Below are positions 6,234-11,692 of a stretch of 11,692 nt of DNA, piece after piece. Below the pieces are notes generated by a model that saw only the letters and a list, made by a program, of their open reading frames with translations, was not told the origin of the DNA and did no database searches. The stretch's first letter is position 1; each line of letters starts with the position of its first letter. The stretch spans positions 1 through 11,692 of the forward strand of contig CAYUBS010000095.1 in NCBI GenBank assembly GCA_964443145.1. The letters run 5' to 3'. The stretch comes from JAHEFT01 sp964443145. Its GTDB lineage: Bacteria > Pseudomonadota > Gammaproteobacteria > Xanthomonadales > SZUA-36. The translations under genes were made by a program, and so were the position numbers.

Positions 6234-7256
6234 ATGCCGGTTAAAGCGGACCAACTTCCCGCCCTTCTCTCAAAATCACTGGCCCACGTTTACCTGCTGG
6301 CCGGAGCCGAGCCGTTGCTGGTTCAGGAATGCAGGGACCAGGTGATTCAGGCTGCACAGCAGCAGGGTTTTGCCGAGCGCAACGTGCACGATGCCGGTGG
6401 GCGCTATGACTGGGGCTTGCTGGCCGAAGATTCAGCGACCCTCTCACTATTTTCCAGCCAGAAAATTATTGACGTTCGCTTGCCGACCGGGCGTCCCGGC
6501 CGCGAGGGTTCTGCGGCATTGGTTGAGATGGCACAAGCTCAGGATCCCGACATCCTGCTGATGGTTTCATGCGGAAAATGGGATACCTCTCTGCGCAAGT
6601 CGAAATGGGCAACAGAATTGGCACGAGCTGGTGTTTTGGTGGAAATCTGGCCGATTAAGCCGCAACAGTTACCGCAGTGGATTCGCGGCCGCATGAGGAA
6701 AGCCGGTCTCGACCCGGAACCGGAAGCAATTGCAATGCTGGCAGATCTTGTCGAGGGCAATTTGCTGGCGGCCCAGCAGGAGATCAACAAACTTGTATTG
6801 CTGGAACAGGGCGGGCGTGTAACGGCTGAAGACGTGACCCGTGCGGTAGCTAACAGTTCGCGCTTCGATGCCTTCAGGCTGGTCGAATGTGCCTTGCAGG
6901 GCCAGTTGGGCGAGTGCCTGCGGGTAGCTGCCGGCCTGCATCGAACCAATGTGGCGATTCAGCTGGTCAGCGGGGCCCTTTACAATGAACTGACCCTGGC
7001 AGATACCGTGCGTTCGGCGCTTGCACACGGACAGGGTGAATCTTCCGTGTTTGGGAGGTTGCGTGTATGGCAGGCCCGCCAGGGTCCGATTCGCCAGGCC
7101 ACCCGTCGGTTATCGGCTTACGATTTCGGTGAAGCGTTCAGGACGCTTTCCCTGATTGACCGGCAAAGTAAGGGCCGGGCAGCGGGTGACCCATGGCAAA
7201 CCCTTGATCGACTGCTCTGGCACCTGTGTGACCCGGGTGCGGTCAAGCCGGTCTGA
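6234..7256 (+). CDS. holA: DNA polymerase III subunit delta
   Basis: HolA is the delta subunit of the clamp loader. It opens the beta sliding clamp so that it can be loaded on primed DNA. The 340 residues match the family length (E. coli about 343). Features seen are the N-terminal AHVYLLAGAEPLLVQECRDQV start, a SLFSSQKIIDVRLP segment at the position of the clamp-contacting hydrophobic loop, and the LLMVSCGKWDTSLRKSKW and WIRGRMRKAGL stretches of the AAA+-like domain. The C-terminal helical collar region ends with LDRLLWHLCDP. Like other delta subunits it has no Walker A motif. The ATG is 6 nt past the lptE stop, with no clear ribosome binding site (only GAG), so its translation is probably coupled to lptE. 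Confidence 0.95.
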   Translation: MPVKADQLPALLSKSLAHVYLLAGAEPLLVQECRDQVIQAAQQQGFAERNVHDAGGRYDWGLLAEDSATLSLFSSQKIIDVRLPTGRPGREGSAALVEMAQAQDPDILLMVSCGKWDTSLRKSKWATELARAGVLVEIWPIKPQQLPQWIRGRMRKAGLDPEPEAIAMLADLVEGNLLAAQQEINKLVLLEQGGRVTAEDVTRAVANSSRFDAFRLVECALQGQLGECLRVAAGLHRTNVAIQLVSGALYNELTLADTVRSALAHGQGESSVFGRLRVWQARQGPIRQATRRLSAYDFGEAFRTLSLIDRQSKGRAAGDPWQTLDRLLWHLCDPGAVKPV

Positions 7257-7265
7257 GGGGTGCAA

Positions 7266-7943
7266 ATGATGCAATCAGATTCGGCAGCCCCCGCCGCCAT
7301 TGGTATTTTTGGTGGCACTTTTGATCCGGTTCATTACGGTCACCTGAGGGCGGCTCTTGAGGCAAAGGAATTTCTGCGGCTGGACGATTTCCGACTACTG
7401 CCGGCGGGCACGCCCCCCCACCGTCCGGCCCCGATCGCAGACTCAGGCCAGCGCCTGGCCATGTTAAGGCTGGCGGTTGCTGAATACCCCGGGTTTACGA
7501 TTGATGAGCGTGAAATACGGCGGGATGGCTATTCCTACATGGTCGACACCCTGCGTGAAATCCGTGGCGAGGCGGGCAATGCACCTTTGCTGCTGCTGAT
7601 AGGTCAGGATGCCGCAAATGGTCTTGACAGTTGGCACGAATGGCGGGATTTATGCCAACTGGCCCACCTGGTCATCATGCGCCGGCCTGATTCAGCCCTG
7701 ACCTGGTCCGGTGAACTGCTGCTGGAAATGAAAAATCGGCTGGTCGATAACGCCGAACAGCTCCATGCGCAGGCTGCAGGCCTGGTGTTTCCCCTTGAAA
7801 TAACTCAACTGGCGATTTCCTCTACCGGCATCCGTCAACAACTGCAGGAAGGGCGTTCACCCCGTTTTCTGCTGCCTGGTGCCGTGATTGACTATATTCA
7901 ACAAAACCGGCTTTACTTTGCGGGTGCGGTCAGGAAAGGATAA
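7266..7943 (+). CDS. nadD: Nicotinate-nucleotide adenylyltransferase
   Basis: NadD adenylylates nicotinate mononucleotide to deamido-NAD, the penultimate step of NAD synthesis. The nucleotidyltransferase signature IGIFGGTFDPVHYGHL begins near residue 12, with the HxGH motif HYGH at 23-26, and the second ATP-binding motif ISSTGIR is at 184-190. GQDAANGLDSWHEWRDL in the middle is also characteristic. The frame opens at a GTG (7260), but ATG codons at 7266 and 7269 follow a GAGGGG at 7255-7260. I chose 7266 because its spacing is suitable; 7269 is almost as good. With this start the product has 225 residues. It follows holA by 9 nt and precedes rsfS, the standard order. Confidence 0.95.
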   Translation: MMQSDSAAPAAIGIFGGTFDPVHYGHLRAALEAKEFLRLDDFRLLPAGTPPHRPAPIADSGQRLAMLRLAVAEYPGFTIDEREIRRDGYSYMVDTLREIRGEAGNAPLLLLIGQDAANGLDSWHEWRDLCQLAHLVIMRRPDSALTWSGELLLEMKNRLVDNAEQLHAQAAGLVFPLEITQLAISSTGIRQQLQEGRSPRFLLPGAVIDYIQQNRLYFAGAVRKG

Positions 7944-7974
7944 AATCCACAGATTGAAAATCAGGTGATCTCAT

Positions 7975-8355
7975 TTGACCCATAAAACCACTGGCGGCGA
8001 ATTGACGTCGAACCAACTCAGAGATCTGGTGATCTCAACTCTCGAAGACCTTAAAGCCATCGACATTCAGCAACTAGACGTATCCGGGCAAAGTCCCCTG
8101 GCTGATCTGTTTGTGGTCGCTTCGGGTAGCTCCACCCGGCACGTCAAGTCCATGGCTGAAAAGCTGGCCCTCAAAGCCAAGGCCGCCGGAAATCAGCCAC
8201 TCGGAGTCGAAGGTGAGAGGGAAGGTGAGTGGGTGCTGGTCGACCTCAATGATGTCATTGTGCACCTGATGCTTCCGCAAACCCGGGCTTTTTATAATCT
8301 TGAGAAGCTTTGGGAAGCCAGCAGCCAACAGCGCAACGCCGGCCAACCCGCCTGA
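7975..8355 (+). CDS. rsfS: Ribosomal silencing factor RsfS (YbeB/Iojap family)
   Basis: RsfS binds protein L14 on the large subunit and blocks subunit joining, slowing translation in starvation or stationary phase. The 126-residue protein contains the family blocks: LKAIDIQQLDVSGQSPLADLFVVASGSSTRHVKSMAEKL, then PLGVEGEREGEWVLVDLNDVIVHLM and the closing FYNLEKLW. The start is a TTG at 7975, chosen because AGGTGA (7963-7968) lies 6 nt before it. An in-frame TGA at 7966-7968 rules out an earlier start, and no later in-frame ATG precedes the domain. This gives about ten more N-terminal residues than the E. coli protein. It sits 31 nt after nadD, the largest gap in the array. Confidence 0.95.
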   Translation: MTHKTTGGELTSNQLRDLVISTLEDLKAIDIQQLDVSGQSPLADLFVVASGSSTRHVKSMAEKLALKAKAAGNQPLGVEGEREGEWVLVDLNDVIVHLMLPQTRAFYNLEKLWEASSQQRNAGQPA

Positions 8356-8371
8356 GTCACTGTAAACCCCG

Positions 8372-8842
8372 ATGCAGTTAACCGTCGCAGCAGTCGGTCA
8401 GCGCATGCCGGCCTGGATCCAGACCGGTTGGCAGGAATATGCGCGGCGTTTTCCGCGCGGTATGTCGCTGGTTCTGAAAGAAATTCCCCTGGCAAAACGA
8501 TCCCGAAATGCTGATGTTGAAAGTTTGAAGTCAGTCGAAGGTGAGGCATTGCTGGCGGCTGTACCCTCCGGTCATCGACTGGTTGCGCTGGATGAGACGG
8601 GAAAGCAATGGTCCACGCTGGAACTGGCCAGGCAGTTGGAAAACTGGATGCGTGAGGAACACGGCGTATGTTTTATCGTCGGGGGGCCGGACGGTCTGGC
8701 AGATACATGCCGCAAGCAGGCACGGGATACCTGGTCACTTAGCCGACTGACATTGCCCCATCCGTTGGTCCGCACCGTGCTGGCCGAGCAACTCTACCGC
8801 GCCTGGACAGTGACTCAAAACCATCCTTACCACCGAAGTTGA
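8372..8842 (+). CDS. rlmH: 23S rRNA (pseudouridine1915-N3)-methyltransferase RlmH
   Basis: RlmH methylates pseudouridine 1915 in helix 69 of 23S rRNA on assembled 70S ribosomes, using S-adenosylmethionine. The 156-residue product is full length for this minimal SPOUT (knotted) methyltransferase. Evidence is the AVGQRMPAWIQTGWQEYARRFP start, the cofactor loop GGPDG at residues 104-108, and the highly conserved tail LSRLTLPHPLVRTVLAEQLYRAWTVTQNHPYHR. It starts 16 nt after rsfS with only a weak GAGT before the ATG. In E. coli and Pseudomonas it is followed by mrdA (PBP2); here maf follows. Confidence 0.97.
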   Translation: MQLTVAAVGQRMPAWIQTGWQEYARRFPRGMSLVLKEIPLAKRSRNADVESLKSVEGEALLAAVPSGHRLVALDETGKQWSTLELARQLENWMREEHGVCFIVGGPDGLADTCRKQARDTWSLSRLTLPHPLVRTVLAEQLYRAWTVTQNHPYHRS

Positions 8843-8852
8843 GCGTTTGACT

Positions 8853-9443
8853 ATGTCTGGAAAAGAAACCAAGGCCCGGTTGATCCTGGCTTCGGCATCG
8901 CCCCGCCGGCACGAGCTGTTGCAACAGCTCGGGGTCGAATTCGAAATTATTGTCGCCGATATCGAGGAAATACCAACTCCCGGTGAACAGCCCGGTGAAT
9001 TCGTGTTGAGAATGGCACGCGAAAAAGCTCTGGAGGTTCTGCGCAGAGAACAACGCGGCTTACCCGTTCTGGGTTCAGATACGGCTGTCATTCTGGATGG
9101 AACAATTCTTGGCAAGCCGGTTGACCGGGCGGATGCCATTCGCATGCTGGGGGCACTTTCCGGCAGAACCCACGAGGTGTTTTCCGCGGTTGCGGTTGCT
9201 ATTGGCGAGAACGAGGTGTTCGAAGCGCTTAATATCACCCGGGTAACCTTTGCGGACCTGGATCCGGTCTGGATAGAGGCCTATTGCGATAGCGGCGACC
9301 CCATGGACAAAGCAGGTGCATATGGAGTGCAGAATAAGGCCGGTGAAAAAATTTCCCGAATCGAAGGCAGTTTTTACGGTGTGATGGGCCTGCCACTTTA
9401 TGAGACAGCGGAATTACTGAAGCGCGCCGAAGTGATATTCTAG
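8853..9443 (+). CDS. maf: Maf family nucleotide pyrophosphatase (YhdE-like, dTTP/UTP pyrophosphatase)
   Basis: Maf proteins hydrolyse non-canonical or excess nucleoside triphosphates to monophosphates. The YhdE subgroup prefers dTTP, UTP and modified pyrimidine nucleotides. Residues 9-19 (RLILASASPRR) form the phosphate-binding signature, GSDT at 74-77 carries the metal-binding Asp76, and DPMDKAGAYGVQNKAGEKISRIEGSFYGVMGLPLYET is the YhdE-type C-terminal block. The frame can be read from a TTG at 8847, but I take the ATG at 8853, ten bases after the rlmH stop, which gives 196 residues. Placement directly before rng is the usual arrangement for the YhdE subgroup and supports it over the YceF subgroup. 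Substrate choice is inferred. Confidence 0.94.
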   Translation: MSGKETKARLILASASPRRHELLQQLGVEFEIIVADIEEIPTPGEQPGEFVLRMAREKALEVLRREQRGLPVLGSDTAVILDGTILGKPVDRADAIRMLGALSGRTHEVFSAVAVAIGENEVFEALNITRVTFADLDPVWIEAYCDSGDPMDKAGAYGVQNKAGEKISRIEGSFYGVMGLPLYETAELLKRAEVIF

Positions 9444-9470
9444 GGTGAGTTTAATTAAGGCAACTCGCTC

Positions 9471-10940
9471 GTGAGCGAAGACATTCTCATTAATTCCACG
9501 CCCTCGGAAACCAGGGTTGCGCTTGTTGAAAACGGCATGTTGCAGGAGGTGTGGCTGGAAAGAGCCAGTCACACGGGCTACAACGGCAATATATACAAGG
9601 GACAGGTTTCCAGAGTGCTGCCCGGACTGCAGGCGGCTTTCATCGAGATTGGCCTGGAGCGCACCGCATTTCTGCACGCCCGGGATATGGTGCGACAGGA
9701 TCCAGTCGCTGCCGGCGACGAATTGCCCTCGGAACCGTTGATTTCGGACCTGTTGCGGCAGGGTGATGAAGTTATCGTCCAGGTCATCAAAGACCCGCTG
9801 GGGACCAAGGGCGCCCGCCTGACCACTAATATCAGTATTCCTTCCCGTTTCCTTGTGTTTCTGCCCGATTGCAATGTCATCGGCATCTCTGCCCGGATTG
9901 AAGATGAACCGGAGAGGGAGCGCCTGAAAGAACTGGTGAAGACGCTGCGGAACGACGAAAGTGATCACGGTTACATCGTTCGGACCAATGCAGAGGGTGT
10001 GCATGATTTCGCACTTTCAGCAGATATGGTCTACCTCGGTAAGGTCTGGCAGGCGATCCATGAGCGTTCATCCACTGCCGGGCCGGCTACCTGCATATTT
10101 GAGGATCTCTCGCTGGCACCACGGGCGCTGCGGGACATGATGCATGAAGAAGTGAACCGGGTCCGGATCGATTCCCCCGAGGGATTTGCAAGAACCCAGG
10201 ATTTCGCAAGGCGTTTCGTACCGGATTGGCTGGACCGTATCGAGGAATATACCGCCGAACGACCGATCTTCGATTTGTTCGGGGTTGAGGATGAAATAGA
10301 AAACGCGCTGAAGTCATCGGTGCCCCTCAAGTCCGGTGGTTATCTCGTCTTCGACCAGACTGAAGCCATGACGACCATCGACGTTAACACCGGTGGATAT
10401 GTCGGTTACCGCAACCTGGAAGAGACGATCTACAAAACCAACCAGGAAGCTGCCCAGACGATAGCCCGGCAGTTGCGTCTCAGAAACCTTGGCGGGATCA
10501 TCATTATCGATTTTATTGATATGAGCGATCTGGAGCACCGCAGGCAATTGATGGCTTCGTTCCAACGCGCGCTTGAAAGGGATAACGCCAAGACCACGCT
10601 GACTGAAATTTCATCACTGGGTCTGATCGAAATGACGCGCAAGCGAACCACGGAGAGTCTTGAGCGTCGGCTTTGCGTGCCTTGCCCCTACTGTGAAGGT
10701 AAGGGAACGATTAAGAGTGCAGAAACGGTTTGCCTGGAGATTTTTCGCGAAATCATGCGCTCCAGTCGACAGTTTGAGGCGAGCAAACTGATGGTCGTGG
10801 CGTCAACCAAGGTGGTAGAACGAATTCTTGATGAGCAATCATCGACCGTAGCTGAACTTGAAGAGTTGATCGGCAAATCCATCCGCTTCCAGGGAGAGGG
10901 CCAGTACGCGCAGGACCAGTACGATGTCGTGTTGCTCTGA
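9471..10940 (+). CDS. rng: Ribonuclease G
   Basis: RNase G is the short paralogue of RNase E. It is a single-strand-specific endoribonuclease that trims the 5' end of 16S rRNA and cuts some mRNAs in the cytoplasm. The 489-residue length and the start (ILINSTPSETRVALVENGMLQEVWLER) are those of RNase G. An S1-like domain covers roughly residues 38-125 (YNGNIYKGQVSRVLPGLQAAFIEIGLERTAFLH). The catalytic magnesium-binding aspartates are Asp304 in TTIDVNTGG and Asp347 in IIIDFIDM. The zinc-link cysteines are C402 and C405 (CVPC), with C408 close by. The long unstructured tail of RNase E is absent. The start is GTG at 9471, 27 nt after maf, with AAGG at 9457-9460 as a somewhat distant ribosome binding site. 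Confidence 0.97.
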   Translation: MSEDILINSTPSETRVALVENGMLQEVWLERASHTGYNGNIYKGQVSRVLPGLQAAFIEIGLERTAFLHARDMVRQDPVAAGDELPSEPLISDLLRQGDEVIVQVIKDPLGTKGARLTTNISIPSRFLVFLPDCNVIGISARIEDEPERERLKELVKTLRNDESDHGYIVRTNAEGVHDFALSADMVYLGKVWQAIHERSSTAGPATCIFEDLSLAPRALRDMMHEEVNRVRIDSPEGFARTQDFARRFVPDWLDRIEEYTAERPIFDLFGVEDEIENALKSSVPLKSGGYLVFDQTEAMTTIDVNTGGYVGYRNLEETIYKTNQEAAQTIARQLRLRNLGGIIIIDFIDMSDLEHRRQLMASFQRALERDNAKTTLTEISSLGLIEMTRKRTTESLERRLCVPCPYCEGKGTIKSAETVCLEIFREIMRSSRQFEASKLMVVASTKVVERILDEQSSTVAELEELIGKSIRFQGEGQYAQDQYDVVLL

Positions 10941-10949
10941 TTCGCTGGT

Positions 10950-11692
10950 ATGACCACCCCTAAGATCATTTTCCGGCGTACTAAAACGCTGCTCTGGACC
11001 GCTTTTTCCATCCTCGTGATCCTGGCGGCGGCGGGCGTAGGGGTCGGCCAACTCCTGATGCCTTACAGCGATCGCTACCAGCCGCAACTGGAAGCCTGGT
11101 TATCGAAAGAATTTGGCCGACCGATCCAGTTGGAAAGCTTTAGTGGTGAATGGACGGCCTTTGGCCCGCGCCTGACGCTGCAGGGCATGAGGTTGATGCC
11201 GGCCGTTGAGGGCGAACTGCTGAATGCCGGGGAAGCAGTCGCAATCGAATCTGCCGCGCTGGATGTCACCTTGCTGAATGCCTTTATACCGAATCGTCCG
11301 GTTTACAATTTTCGGGTGATCGGTGCGGATTTTGAATTGCGGCACACGGCGGATGGCCGATTCGAGTTGTCGGGCTTTGGTGTGAGTGGGCGCAATGCAG
11401 ACCCGCAGAGTTCAGCTCTGAAGGAACTGGCAAGGATTGGTGAAGTCATTCTGCAGGACTCGAACCTGATCTACCAGGATGAAAAACACGGGATCCTGCT
11501 GGGTTTCAATAACATTCAGGGCGCCCTGCAACTGCAAGGCGACGAGCTGTCTACGGAAATCCAGGCGCGTTTTTACGATGCACGCAGCGGTCTGGAGTAT
11601 GGCGACATCGAAGCCACCTTGCTGTTAACGCTGGACGACGACCAGAGAATGCTGAACGCAAGCTGGCAGGCCACCGGGAAGGAATTGATGCT
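10950..11692 (+). CDS. yhdP: YhdP family AsmA-like envelope protein, N-terminal part (runs off window)
   Basis: The frame opens with an ATG at 10950, 9 nt after rng, and stays open to the window edge (247 codons plus two bases). Residues 13-37 form one hydrophobic segment after a basic start (KIIFRRTK), an inner-membrane anchor with the bulk in the periplasm. It is followed by YQPQLEAWLSKEFGRPIQLESFSGEWTAFGPRLTLQGM, typical of the N-terminus of YhdP/AsmA-like proteins. Family members are very large (over 1200 residues) and act as bridges moving phospholipid between inner and outer membranes. The rng-yhdP neighbourhood is the same as in E. coli. There is no clear ribosome binding site, so coupling to rng is likely. 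Only about a fifth of the protein is visible. Confidence 0.9.
   Translation, partial: MTTPKIIFRRTKTLLWTAFSILVILAAAGVGVGQLLMPYSDRYQPQLEAWLSKEFGRPIQLESFSGEWTAFGPRLTLQGMRLMPAVEGELLNAGEAVAIESAALDVTLLNAFIPNRPVYNFRVIGADFELRHTADGRFELSGFGVSGRNADPQSSALKELARIGEVILQDSNLIYQDEKHGILLGFNNIQGALQLQGDELSTEIQARFYDARSGLEYGDIEATLLLTLDDDQRMLNASWQATGKELM

Noticed and set aside
7964..8037. Repeated GGTGATCTCA at 7964-7973 and 8028-8037 near the rsfS start, the second containing an in-frame GTG
   Set aside because: A start at the second copy would remove conserved N-terminal residues of RsfS, and the first copy simply contains the ribosome binding site. Probably coincidence.

Overview
The window reads as ordinary chromosome of a gammaproteobacterium, and every protein family in it is typical of that class. 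LptE and YhdP imply a Gram-negative outer membrane. The leuS-lptE-holA-nadD-rsfS-rlmH order is the classical gammaproteobacterial cluster. Here rlmH runs straight into maf-rng-yhdP instead of mrdA-rodA, an arrangement I associate with Xanthomonadales-like and some Chromatiales-like or uncultured lineages. That placement is inference from memory. Base composition looks moderately GC-rich and even, and I see no transposase, integrase, phage gene, CRISPR array, tRNA or rRNA.

Left part (1-1183): the 3' end of panB and a complete panC, two steps of pantothenate synthesis. They abut with no spacer, and no panD follows.

Middle part (1184-1547): a 364-bp stretch without a protein gene and the most interesting place in the window. 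It holds a near-consensus sigma70 promoter (1164-1192, extended -10). The -10 lies inside a perfect 16-bp inverted repeat. The start predicted from it falls at about 1200, where a hairpin with a GNRA tetraloop begins. A second small hairpin follows, then a strong intrinsic terminator with nine T's (1273-1305). Together these look like a free-standing small RNA gene of about 106 nt that I cannot assign to a known family. A second, weaker hairpin-terminator and a repeated 11-mer lie further right.

Minus-strand gene (1548-3032): a HerA/YjgR-type (DUF853) P-loop ATPase, convergent with panC and the small RNA and divergent from leuS.

Right part (3113-11692): one tightly packed plus-strand array of nine genes with gaps of 31 nt or less, probably one operon: leuS (tRNA charging), lptE (LPS export), holA (DNA polymerase III delta), nadD (NAD synthesis), rsfS and rlmH (ribosome silencing and 23S rRNA methylation), maf (nucleotide pyrophosphatase), rng (RNase G) and the start of yhdP (envelope lipid transport, cut by the window edge). 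The shared theme is housekeeping for translation, RNA processing, replication and the envelope.

The protein-coding content is conventional. The candidate small RNA is the one element that may be undescribed. A His-to-Gln change in the LeuRS editing pocket is a smaller point of interest.
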